From Tomocerus qinae (lineage: Eukaryota; Arthropoda; Collembola; Entomobryomorpha; Tomoceridae), in contig CM034546.1 in NCBI GenBank assembly GCA_020055645.1, positions 114,564,375 through 114,628,374 on the forward strand: DNA of 64,000 bases, in the 5' to 3' direction. Below are positions 12,951-25,800 of the stretch, piece after piece. The first letter of the stretch is position 1. Each line of letters starts with the position of its first letter. The position numbers were made by a program, and so were the translations under genes. The notes beneath the pieces were generated by a model, which did not search any database, had not been told where the DNA came from, and saw only the letters and a program-made list of their open reading frames with translations.

Positions 12951-13964
12951 ATGGAAGTTGATAACAGCAGCATAAGTACGACGAGACAATCAACAGTTCC
13001 GCAGGAGAGCAATAATATTGCCCTTTTGACATGTATCAGGACCACTCAGGCCCAACTCGGAAAACACATTTTAAAACCGCCTCTGCTTCTTAAGTACCTC
13101 GTCCAACCGCCGTTCCTCTTCTTCCATGATATCATCACTACTGTAATATTTTTGATTTTGAGTATCTTACTTCTTGAGAATCTTACCTGCACTGCTGCTG
13201 TTACATTTCCGAAGATTTCTCATAGTATCACCAAAAATGGAATTAAAATTGTCAATTCTTATTTCAGGTTATCAGAACAAAAGGTTTTCTCAAAGGGCTC
13301 TACACAGAAGATGAACTTGACCGCATTAAAGCACGGAGTCTCAAGGAAAATCGTATTCGTTTTTTCGACAAATTGATCAAGGCCCTGCGTAAGCGAATAA
13401 TTTAAATACATCAAACATGGAGAAAAATTATTACTAGTAGAAAATTAGAATTTTCCAGAGTTTTTAGTTGATATTTTTTAATATTTTCAAATTACAGAGG
13501 CAACGACAGGAGAGCGTTTTCCCAAATTTAACCTCGCGAAAATGTCGATTGGTAGACACCCGTTATCAGTGAACAGACTGCTTCACAGCATTGCTTTTGC
13601 TTTGGACATGGAGATGAACAGCGATATGGCTGTAATGAAAATCATTGGAGAATCCAGTTCAGATTATCAAAACCGAGGTGAAAAAAGGAAAATCTGTGAG
13701 AGCAGCATCGACGAAGATGAATATTTTGGAGACGATGAGAGTGAGATGCAGCCGAGATTCCACAAAGTACAAAATAAAAAAGGTATGAGGAGGGAAAAAT
13801 CTTTGATGACTCAGGTGGAAAATGATGACGCTGTTAGCATGGCTTACGAAAGCGACATGGTTTTATTAAACGGGCCCCATTTGGATTTTCAAAACAAAGT
13901 TATGAGACCACTATCATCTCTCTCCATTTATGATGACTCCGACAAAAAAATGGATATAATATAA
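12951..13964 (+). CDS. Short IFT54/TRAF3IP1-like protein, N-terminal MIP-T3 (CH-like) domain only
   Basis: Exons: 12951-13142, 13268-13388 and 13498-13964, all GT-AG, giving 259 residues. The N-terminal third matches the MIP-T3/CH-like domain of IFT54 (TRAF3IP1). It shows TQAQLGKHILKPPL, then PPFLFFHDIIT, and across the first intron VIRTKGFLKGLYTEDEL; LHSIAFALDME follows near the end of the fold. In known IFT54 this domain binds tubulin and a C-terminal coiled coil binds IFT20 within IFT-B, serving cilium assembly. Here the coiled coil is absent. After the domain come about 110 polar, acidic residues (SSIDEDEYFGDDESE) ending in DDSDKKMDII and a stop. Typical family members are around 600 residues. 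It is therefore a truncated paralog, a diverged ortholog, or a gene with missing alternative 3' exons. The start is the ATG at 12951; no other in-frame ATG lies between it and the domain. Confidence 0.82.
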
Positions 13965-14279
13965 AATACCTCTAAGTATAGTAATTCCTGAGAAAATATA
14001 TAGTTAGAATATTTGGGACTAAAATTAGTACAAAAAAATACGCTCAGAGGGCCATGATTATGATACAAATCATCAGACAAATAATTAAAGACAGAATTAG
14101 GAATGTTAAAAGTGTAACTAAATTATGAAGTTGGACACGTTGGAAATTGCAAAGTAATGTAATTGTTTTTATTAACCTTTTTGCCTTAAGCACATTATAT
14201 TTACTTATAATTACGCCTTGTTATAGCAGACAAAATTAAAATACCATCTCACGCTTATCTATATGTATGTAGCATGTCA

Positions 14280-14285
14280 AATAAA
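14280..14285 (+). terminator. Polyadenylation signal AATAAA
   Basis: A canonical AATAAA lies about 315 bases after the IFT54-like stop codon, on the same strand. It is the first canonical hexamer I noticed in a sensible place for the 3' end of that transcript. Confidence 0.5.
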
Positions 14286-16853
14286 TAGTTATCGGCAAAG
14301 TTGATAAATCAATTGAATACAACACCTACTTACGTTTCATTCGTATAAATATTGTTAATAATTTTTGCATTTCAATATTTTCAATCCATTTTGAGCTAGA
14401 TTGAGACATAGGTAGTTTAGTAGGTAGACTCTTGTCAATCCATCTCAGGATTGTTCATTCCAAAATAATGTACTTTGCTATATACTTAATTACTTATACT
14501 TATTTACATAGATTAGTTACATAATAGGAATACAGATAACCTATATGCAGATTTTAGATGTGGGTGACAAAGTCATTTGGGTGACTAAATTTACAACAAC
14601 ATTTTAAGCAGGTTAACGTAGTAATTAAATCCACTGCTTAATTATTTTGAATGATTCTCCTCCCGTTGAAGAGTCTCAACTTACATATAATACGACGAAT
14701 GCGAAGAACAAATATAGAGTAAGGTAGCACGAGTTAAACAATTATAGGCATCTTAAATGGCATCGGAAAATGTACATACTATAACTGAAAACACGTCTAT
14801 TTTTACTTTTTATCTGTTTTTAAAAAACGTTAAAAAATAATTTTATTTCAACCGAGGGTAACTAATGTGTCTCAAAGTCTATAATGTCATTATGTTCCTT
14901 CAGAATAACGTAATGTATCAATTACACAAGGTACCCATTTATAATGTTAGACTCGTGCTACCTTACTTGATAATACTACACGAAAACTTGACACGAAACA
15001 ATTACAAAATATGGACACTACATGTAGATACATTTAGGTAACACAAGTAACACATCAACATTAAGTTACATTTTTCGTACATTAAGCAACGATTTTAGTT
15101 TGTCGATAAATTGTGATAAGTACTGTTCATAGCTCACCATTCGTTTTAATGATATTTACTTACGAGTTTTTGTAATTGCTGACAACGAGGGAAAAGTATT
15201 TTAGACATAGTAGAAGATAGGTTACTCAACACACATTAAGATTTACAACTCTCATTTAATCACGAAACCGAGGACATAGCTTATCAATCTCACTCGCACC
15301 AGCAGGACATAAATTGCATGACGTATAAAATATAATAATAATAATTAACAAAGAAATCTATTTCTGTAAATGTTTAATAAGAAGTTATAAAATCGGACTA
15401 GAATTACTATAGGCAGTATTATGCAATATTTTATAACTGTATTGTTATTATAGGCATTTTTACGAATAACCAATTGATTGCATTTTTTCCGTACATTTAC
15501 AATCTGCTCAGGTTCCGGTTCACTGTTCATTATAGTACATTAACAATATTCTGATTTGGTTAAGGTTGGCTTTCCATTCCAACTCTTGGCATTTTGTGCC
15601 TCTCATAATCCACATTTTACAGTTAAGCTACCACACATTAATAATGTTGTAGCTTTTATTGTTTTTTTACAATTTATTTCTTTATTATCTACACTTTGCG
15701 ATACCGTATAATATACTATCTTTATGTACTATTTCAAAAACCAGTTTGTATCTGCTTCACGTTTCATTTGTAGAAAATTCAATATTAATGGTAACACAAT
15801 ATTATTGTTTCCCTTTCTCATTGTGATGGAGGAATCGAGGGCAGAAAGGATTAGCACAGTGTAAGCAACCTTGGGTATAATGTGGTTAAAGTAAGTAGGA
15901 ATAAAAATGTGTTTTTTTTAAATGCAGGTTTTCCTATTCGTAGATTTATTAGCACATTGCTTTTAAGAGAAAGCAAGGATTATAAATAGTACTTTCTAGC
16001 TAAGAATCCAGATAATCGCAAAGTTCAAGGTTCAAGTTGAAATTCATTTCACACTTCCATCATCAATCATATGATTATAGAGTAAACGCACATTCCTCAG
16101 CCGTCATTCGTAAGACACTTGGCAAAAAATAAAATGTTTCTTAATCTTCGGAAAAGTAGGTGTAAGATAGTCTATCTGTTGACTTTCTAAGTCTAGCAAT
16201 GCTAGGATAGATAAAGGACATCATCAAGTACACATTCCATACAATAGTCTAAACATTGAGAGAGATTGAATGAATATTATAAGTTTTGAAAATGTTTCTA
16301 AATGGTATCTTCACTGTGCCACTATCATTATCTACTTAGCAGGCTACATTAAGTAATATTAACTGTAGTTTAATTAGGTTGATTCAGACTACTTGACTAC
16401 TGCTATGTCTAATCCGACTACTTGTCTATTGTGTTTCTGCTAACTACTACAGCCTTGGCCAACCTTCAAGAATCTAGACAGTTAATAATTGTTATTACAC
16501 GCTGATTAATACAGTAGTATGCAATGTAATGTAATAATAATGCTAAACTATACTAAATATTGCTATAAGTATAAGAAACGACTGGTTTGGTAACATGATC
16601 TACTTAGTAAATGGCTAACTATACTAAGAGTACAACTGACTGTTATTTAATCTGTAACACTTGTGTAATAATAATGTTCAATGAATTGCGAAAGTGAACG
16701 GAAAATAAAGAAAGATTTTTACAAACCCCTATAGAAAAGGTTGAAGATAAATGTAGGCATATTATCGTTCGTTACTTTAGACTGCGAGAAAATTGTTCAT
16801 ATCAGACCATCATTTTGCATTCCGTGGGATTCAGTTAGAGATTAGCGTTTACA

Positions 16854-16859
16854 TTTATT
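16854..16859 (-). terminator. Possible polyadenylation signal for the RUSC-like gene
   Basis: TTTATT on the plus strand reads AATAAA on the minus strand, about 15 bases after the RUSC-like stop codon. That would give an unusually short 3' UTR. Other A-rich hexamers further down are equally possible. Confidence 0.35.
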
Positions 16860-16873
16860 GACTTTTTTTGGAT

Positions 16874-19800
16874 TTATCTTTTGTATCCGGTACCAGGTCT
16901 GACATTGCCAGTGCCTGTACTTTGTCCAGGGTAATTATTTCTCGTAGGGGAAGTGATTGGTCTGGGTATTCTCGAACCGACGAGACTAGGATTAGAATTG
17001 TTCGAGTTGGTTGTATTGGTACTGCTTGGACTAGGACTCGGGCTGACTTTTCTAGCTTCATCGCTGGACAAAAGTTCCCATTGCATTTGTAATTTGCGGA
17101 ACCTGTCAGGTTCTTTGGAACTTTCGCCTCCAGCTGCTCCACAGGGAGAGCCTTCAAAAGACCTTGGTCGTTGAGCCTTCGTAGGTTCCATCCCTTTTTC
17201 TCTACCTTCGTCTGCAGAGGTGGAAGCTGGTATTTTAGGTCTGGAGGGGAATCTAGCTAAAACCCCGGGCTTCAACTGCAACCGCTCATTGTTGACTATG
17301 TTCTGAGCTGTCTTGGATTTAGGAAGGGATGATTGAGCTTGTCTCGGGGCTTTGGGTCTTTCGTCTGAGAAAGATCTTTTCATTTGCGACTTCTTCAACT
17401 GATTTGCATAGTATTTGGAATTTTTCGACTGGACTTTGGCAGTTCGGGAATCGGCTGATGAGGATTTTCTCGTTGACGATGCAGAAGCTATTCTTGTTGA
17501 CGATCCTTTCGCCGAGTTTTTTCTAGAGATAGGGAGAGATGCACTGGATTTCGTTGGTGTTGCAGGATTCATAGATTGATGAAGTAGTTTTGTCTCGTGA
17601 AATATATCCAGCTGGAATTGAAAAGGGGGCTTGGAGAGTAAATGCATGTTCACTAGCATTTGGTCGTAGAGAAACCTTGTTGAAGTGTTGCACAGAAACA
17701 TAAAAGCTTCTGGCTCGTAGTGCGTTCGGAGTAGCCGTTCTTTCGTCCGCAGAAAGGTGAGCCAAGAACCCAGATTACGCAAACTGGAACAAAGTCATGA
17801 ATTTTAATTCTTCATTTCCCCTTTGATGTGTGAGTCGGGTGACAAACGAGACACAACAAATAAAGACTTACTTGAGCAAACCGCATACGAAAGCATTGAA
17901 CTTCATGGGTCCCTCTGCGAGCGACTCTTCACTGTTAATTCTCAAGACGAGTTCATTCAAAGTTTGGGCAGTTGGGCCTACAACACACGGAAATTGGATG
18001 ACCTTAAAAATGTCAGCACCTCCAGGGAAAACCAAAATAAAAAGAGTGATAAAAAGGAAATGCTGACTGACCGTATTGAATGGAGGCCTCAACGACACGC
18101 CAAACCGTATTTGGCACCCGTCCAAAGATCGTTTCCAGGAATGGGCATAGTCCATCACTGAGCAGAGAATACAAAGCCGGACACAGACTCTCCAGCACCA
18201 TTTTTCCTCCGGGAGACTGAGACATGAGAATTGGATTAGGACTCGCTCCAGCACCTGATGTCGTTGTCTTGTTATCTAAAACTGATTGAATTTGGGACAC
18301 TGCTCCTGCCACACCATCAGTTAGACCTGCACACAACAAGAGCACATTAAGATAATGAGAAAACACCATCCATGAATCTACACTACCTACTACCCGCTGC
18401 TGCTAAAACTAAACATTCTGTCCACTATGGTCCTAGTTCTGAGTAGGTGGCTCTACATCTGACAGCTTTACATTTTCTACTCCTCAGAAACTCAATAAAA
18501 TATCTCACCACAACAAGTCGCATAAATTATGGTCTGACTCAGAATGCAGGAAACTTTCCCATCTATGCTTTCATCTATGCATATTATATCAGTCAGATAT
18601 TGTTACCTATTTAGTATAATAGTATCATGTATTAGGAAAACAACTGACTTTGTTTTTCGGCCATGTCGATAGGATTTCGATGGTGTTTATTGGCAGATGA
18701 AGAGCCAGTACACATGGGAGCAACATGAGCGATGATTCTAGCAGCTGCGGCAGCTCCACCATCATCGAATTGGTGATGCGTCTTGAAATGATTGTCAAAG
18801 TCCACAAAGGAAGTTTGTTTAGGAGTATTTGTGGGGACCCGGCGGGTGCTTAGGGAATCCCCGGATGAATCAGCAGAAGGAATGTCATCTCCAGTGAGAT
18901 GCGAGTAGCTTTCTAGTTGTTCCAGGTTTCTCGCTATCTCCGTTGTAATCTCGGCTACTTCGGGTAAAGTTTCTTGCAGAGAGAATCTCTTGAATTTTTC
19001 AGCCATCGTGTTTCTATTGCGATTCCCTCCAGATGATTCATTCAAACTGTATCGCTTTGTGGGATTTGCACGGGTGTTCGTGAGTCTTTTGCGGAGTATT
19101 ACCGGCGACTCATTATTCTCCTGTCGATTATCTGCCACGTCTTCGGTGTCTTTTTCCGATTCGTCTCCTCTCTCCCGCTTGTCAATTGGTTTTATTTCAT
19201 GGAGAATGGATTGCACTTCAGTCGGTAGGAGGAAATTGAGAGATGGCCAATCTTTGACATGACTCAAGTCTCGACTTCGCAGCTCTTCAATATCATTGCA
19301 AGACATTGGTCTTCCTCTTCGTGGTACTTGAGGATTTGAGGCGCAGTCTCGTTTAGCACGAGTAGGTACTTTGTACTTCTGCGGCATAAGAAACACATCG
19401 TTTTTAGAGCGCTGCTGTGCCAAAAATCTTAAGTCGGGCAGAGTATAACTTGGAAAACAAATGTAAACAGGAGGAGGTGCTCCTGGAGTATTTGTTTGTG
19501 GTACTTTACTTTCTTCCTTTGATCTATTGATATTTGAATTGAGAATATATGAAGTTTGAATTTGAATACTTCGAGATTTCTTTATCGCTTCTGCCATTTG
19601 AGTCGTGGTCGTTACACTATTCCTTCCTCGTCGGTGTCCCGGATGTCTATTGTTGTTCCACGACTCGTCCATAAAATTATTATTATGTCGACCAGAAGAT
19701 CCTGAAGATCCGCTTGTTAATTGGTCTTCTAAAATCGAATTGTTTCTTCGCGGAAACATCTGAGCCACATTAACTGTCACAACATTTTGCATATCAAAAA

Positions 19801-22800
19801 GTTTTATGTTCCGTGTATTGTTTCGCAGGAGAAGCGGACTTCCTGGACAACTCTGAGTTAGTAAACTCTTTCTGAAGGAATACATGCTGGAAGTCAGTGG
19901 TGTCGTCACGTTTGTGTTTTCACTTGAGTCACTATTGCTCCCGTTATTGTTGTCTTGAGGTTTTCTGTATTTTTTATTCGACTTTAGCTGTCTCCAGTTT
20001 GTCATTTCACTCAGGTCAACCGGAGAGGTCAGAACTGCTGTCAAATCAGTTTCAGGTGCCGTTCTGTATGTACTAGTGGTCGTGGAACTTTCTTCCATCA
20101 ACCCATCAATCCCTTGGAATGCTATTGTATAATTATTACGATTTTGAGTTAAGCATGTCGCTAGCAGTTCTCCAGCTCGGGTGTCTAATGAATCCGTACT
20201 GAATGTCGATAATGGCAACTGCTGCTGGTTTTCATTTATAGGTGAAAACAAATTCTCGGATTTGCATATGGACATATCCATAGACTGCTGATTTTGATCA
20301 TCATCCTGTTCAACCCAAAAAACGTCATTACATTTTACAATCCTCATTACTATCATCACAACTTACACTAATCACACCAATTAAGTTTCCTACACTCCAG
20401 CAAAGGTTAAAGTCTAAAAAGTTATTACATTAGTTAGCGTAGTTATCAATCTTTCAACAGGAAACAATTTTGCTGAATGGGCAGGAAAGAAATCTTAAAG
20501 TAAGAGAAAAGTTTAGTGAGTTAATTTACCACAGAATGGGAATTAGGGCTCATGGAGTCCTCAAAGTCAAGCTGCTGCAAAATAGATCCGGTTATACTAG
20601 CTATAGTCTCGCCTTGATTAGGCTAATACAAATAAAACAAGAACTTTGTTAAACACGCCTTTAGTAGTGTGCTAATGCCAATAACACCACAAAAAAATTA
20701 GTACATTTACACTAAAGGTAAGGAAAACAAGGCGTGGGTGTTGAAGGTACACAATAACCATTCAGCAGATCTCACTCCCGCGTGGTGACTACAATAGTTA
20801 TTGCCATTACACACGAAATCAATCTAAGTTTCCTTAATGTATGTAATCATTACTTGTAGGTCGGAAGCGCAAAGTGGGGGAAGTCTCAGCAAAATATCCT
20901 GCGACTGGAAATCCTCAATGTCAATTTGAGCCATCGTCGCATCGAAGTCAAAGTCCTGTTGTTGATGACAAAGTCGACGCTGTTCTTCTTCAGTCCCAAC
21001 CAATCCGATACACAGAGGATTCGGGTAGTTCGGACTAACACCTGGCTCGCCGGCAACTCCATCCGTCTCAAATCTTCTCACAAACACAACAGACACAAAA
21101 TCAACACCAAATAACACTCTATTTACATTAGAGATTAACCTATAGTTGTGCAACACCAAATTACATGTGCATTCTCTATGTACACCGGAAATTTGTATTA
21201 GTCACTCTCCACTACTTAATTACAACTCTAATTAAGACCGTATTTAATATTGTTTATGTAAAATACATTTGTACTTAAATGTACATAAAATTACATGATT
21301 AAAATATGTCTGTCTTCTAGGAAGTTGACATTATAGTAGTCTGAATAGGGAGTTGAGTATTCGGTAGGAGCCGAAGTGATGTACTGAAAGAGGGAATCTA
21401 CTTGTAGTAAATGTCTCTGGTTGAACTCCCTACCAGTGGACTGACACCGAAATGAGTCATCGTGCTCCCTCATCTATCACAGTCTACTAAATATAAGGTT
21501 TTAGTAGGCAGGCTGCCTGCTACTCTCCAACTCTCCAACTGAATTATACATCAACCATCCTATGACTACTATACTTACAAACTCTACACAATTATGTATC
21601 ACCCTAACTAAACCTGTTTACTCCTCTGCTACACACCAAACTGCAAAATGCATTTATTTATACACATGTTGTTATATAATGGTGCAAGCATGCACTACTA
21701 AACTACTAACTAGTATAGATATACCATTCTGATAACGACACACAGCACGACTTTTGTATTTTGCTCGTAGGTATTTATAACTATGTAACTCACTATTATA
21801 TTATTGCATGTGCATATCGGATCTCTTAAGTGATATAATTATATAGCCACTCCTTTTATATAGAAGACAACTATCTTGCATTAGATCGCAGTAATTCAAG
21901 TGTGCAGATAACCTAAGAAACTTACTTCAGTAACTCATGTACAAAGAAAGAGTTCTTGTCGTTCCAGTAAAGGACCCTATCTTGACTGTCCAGAATGACA
22001 CTAATGTATACATTTCTGTACTTTCCTATTATAGTTATTAGTTATTATTATTCCAGGGCAGACTTTGATCTTTATGCCTTCTGTTTCTGCGTCCTTTGAT
22101 ATGAATTGCATATTGCTCTGTATAAGTAGTAATCTCATCATCAGAGGTAATCTTGTTAGTGAACCGAACACCCTACTGACTGACATGCTCGAGGAGAACA
22201 ATGCACACACAACCGGATTTTCCACTTCGAGTCCAACTGAATGAAGAGCACTAATGATAATGATGCTAAGGCTCACTGGGTTTCTTTTCCTTAAAACTGA
22301 AACTATACTAGAGAGCATTGGGTTAAAATGAAAATCCTTTGTTTCTCTACTACAAATCTACTTAGTCAACCAACCCAACAGTAGGTAATGCATAAGGAGA
22401 CTCACAATTGCTAAAATTGTGTTACAACTCCAAACAAGCTTTGTTGAAAGTCGAATTTTGACATTTGTGGTGTGGCCAAAGAAGCTACCCTTAGACGTCC
22501 CTATATTTATATTACACATAAATTTAATAGGTACATGTAATAAAAGTTAGATAGAAGTACGGATATTACTACCAATTTTCTCTAGCAATTATATTTATCG
22601 TTTCTAATTGGATCGCGGTTTCTTGGCTTTGTTCCACTATACTTGGAATTCTCTTGTGCAAATTTTCCAGTGGTAAACCCTTGACAGGTACTGCGAAATT
22701 TGTGTTTTCGGTTTACATTAAAGTGTCTTTTCGCATGATTGCTTATTATTGTTTGGAATTCTTCACAGGAAATGTTTATTTGCTGATCTTATACCTACCT

Positions 22801-25800
22801 ATCATTTATTATGCAAATTATTAAACACTAATCTATTCTTGTTGGACAAGATAAACAGTCAGGTAAGAATATCTGGTTCTTATTATGCAGTTATTTTAGT
22901 CAAGAACGGGTGAAAATGAAAGAAAATGAATGAATGGCCCAAGGTTATTTGTAGGTAACAAGAAAATGAGGTTTTCCATAAATATATAATAGAATTACCT
23001 TCACCTATTACGGTGCTATTTAATAAGATTGAAAATTTAAGCACGAAGGTCGGGAAAGTCGAATGCTGAATGCAGACCGGTTTTCCACGTAGTGGTTATA
23101 ATGCGATATTGCAGCTTTATGTCAAGGTTTTATTGTGAAAGTTAATTCGTGACGACTTAATGATAATTGTAGATGAAAGGTGTTGTTATTACTCGGATTT
23201 AATTATAGCTTATCACACATGCTGACTAGTTACAAGCTATTTTCTGTGTCGTGTGTCAGAAAAGTTGTGAAATTGAAAAATGAGAGGAGAAAAGAGTGTA
23301 CCCGCTCTCGGTGAACCACTGGTAGTCTGAATGAATGTCATCGAAATCGTCTTGGTAGCTAGCATCTAAGATAGGTTCCAGTGGCAAATGTCGGTGATTA
23401 TTTGAGAAAGAGACAGGGAGATTTTGGTGATCGAAAGAGACGGAGACGGAATCGTTTAAATCTGCGAGAAAAGATCCCGTTTGCTCATCCAACTGTTCCT
23501 CGTGTTCTTCAGCTTCCATTTTGACAGTTAGGCCTCCGGATTGAATTAATGGAGTTCTTACGGACTCACTTTTCTGAATCTCACTTCGAAGCAGACCTGG
23601 AATATATATTCATTTATCATTTTTTGACATCAAAACAGATCTGATATCAAATACCACTTTTACAGAAAATGGATTCACACTGAGCCCGCCTGGATTACCT
23701 TAGACAGCTACCTATGAATGCATCACGAGTTTTTCTATCTCTTCTTCTCAAACTTATCCCGGAGAACTGGAGAACACACAGCAAAACTATTGTGTACTCC
23801 CCATTCTTATTTTTATCCCGTTTTTCTACGTTATTATTACTCTCAGACGCCACTACTCTCATCTTATTTAATGTTTCGTGACGCAATGTAAGCGAAATGC
23901 TATATTATTGAAATGCGGAAAGGAATCTATATACCTAGCACAACTTACTTTAATGTTGGCGAAAAAAAGCTCATTTTTGAGTAAGCAATTGATCCAGGAG
24001 GCGATAATGTGAGTGATTCCTTGAGGCTTACTATAGCCATCAAAGCATAATAGGCAGAAAAACCGAATCCGGGTCGTACAATATATCAATCTATTTAGGT
24101 ACTTACTATATAACATTGCATAATGCTAAGGTACTCTTTTGTGAATGTACCCAACCTACTACCTAACTGTGTCTGTAGTAATACAATAATCTAACGGTTA
24201 GTCATTCTACTATTCTTGATAGGTACCTTATAGTAAATACACAAACCGTAGTAGTAATAGTGATAGGTACCAATAGTAAGAATATTATACGGTAGTTTGG
24301 AACTTAGAACCCGATCCCGCATCGGCGCTCTTGAGAAAATCAATGTAGGGTTAAAGTAAACTCAAATGAACACATATAGTCTAGAAGTATATCCCATATG
24401 GCTTATTCTAGTAAATATGTCTTACAGTCTGGCTTTATGCCTTACATACGAAAACAAAAGCTAAGTATGTATAATAGACGCAGAAGGGAATATGGCAAAA
24501 CGAGTTTAGACATAGTATAAATAGTATAGATGCTAATGTGCCTGTGTGACTTATGCCTTCTGAGTAATAAAGGAAAATGTACAGAGATGTAGTATGTATT
24601 ATGTATACTTAATAGTAATACATTGTATGTATAGCTATAGGGAAATGGAAAGATAACATTACACGACGACTTTTCTGTGATGTACCTATTTAACTGTATT
24701 ATATAGTAGTAAATGTGTTTATATAAGTATTAAGTTAATTTTTGCTTTTTCGCAACATTTTCTTCACGACATAACCGTAAAAGAGTTACCTACTCAGAAC
24801 TACTACGCTACGCTACATAACCCTGGTGGACAATGTGGCCTTATATATTACCTTCATTCAAGATTATGAGTGTGTAAGTATAACATCTCGAGGGTATAAA
24901 GGGAATAATAATGCATGCCACGAAATAAATCTAAAGTTTATGCAACAAAACACAAAGAAAATGCATTAAAGAAGTCGAAGAACGCTTCCCATCCGGGGAA
25001 TTTCTGCTCAACTCCGATATCTCGCTACAACAAAACTTTCATGCAATCACAGAACAGACTTTGTGAACGATAATGTCAAATAATTATACAGTCGACGGCT
25101 GGAAATGGCACTTATATTCCATACCATGCTACTACTACTACATACATCTATAACTATGTAGAAGTTTCTGCATACATTGTGGAAGGAATGAACTTTTGGC
25201 CTTTTCCTCCTTTGTGGCTACCAAAAGTGGCTACTCCACTTGCCTACTAATATACTACACTCTCTTTCTCTTTCTCTCTGCGACATAATTGTGTACGTAT
25301 ACGTACCTTTTAATAAGAAGTATCTCTCCACATATCTAACCTTCTGTAGTAGTACAGGTCGAGAAATAGCTACTACAACATTTCTCTACACTAGATACTA
25401 TTTTAATTTAGTACATTACTATTGCAAAGGGATGCAGGTACTCAACTACCGACCATCCATCAGAAAGTGTACCATCAGTATTCAGTATAGAGAAAGGAAG
25501 TATATTATTGTATTATAAAATATAGTACGTGACAGAGAAAAGGGAAAATTCATTTTCTGCAAGAATTTCATGGAATTCTGCACTAGACATCTTGTAGTGT
25601 TTACTAGAAAGTCAGCACTACCTCCTACCACTACATTCTTCAGTTTTAGCAATGCAGGACACATTGGAATGGCAATGCTAGCCTATTCCTCTGCCAAGGA
25701 AAATTACAGAGAACGAAGGCCGAAACTGACAACACTAAAGTACAAGTGCCGAATGTAATATGTATGTATAGAATAGTGCTACAAAGTACATACATTACGT

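Larger units (their letters stand above)
13965..16873. other. Convergent 3' UTRs and spacer
   Basis: This is AT-rich sequence between the convergent IFT54-like and RUSC-like genes. Stops are frequent in all frames and I see no gene. It should hold the 3' UTRs of both neighbours. The one ORF (15345-15530, minus) has no domain signature. Confidence 0.5.

Noticed and set aside
12945-13376. 143-codon plus ORF as a single coding region
   Set aside because: After 13142 it reads through an intron and then into the wrong frame of the next exon; splicing at 13143-13267 restores the IFT54-like frame.
21291-21473. 60-codon minus ORF as an exon of the RUSC-like gene
   Set aside because: No acceptor joins it in phase to the exon ending at 23302, and the direct join 23302 to 21076 is in phase without it.
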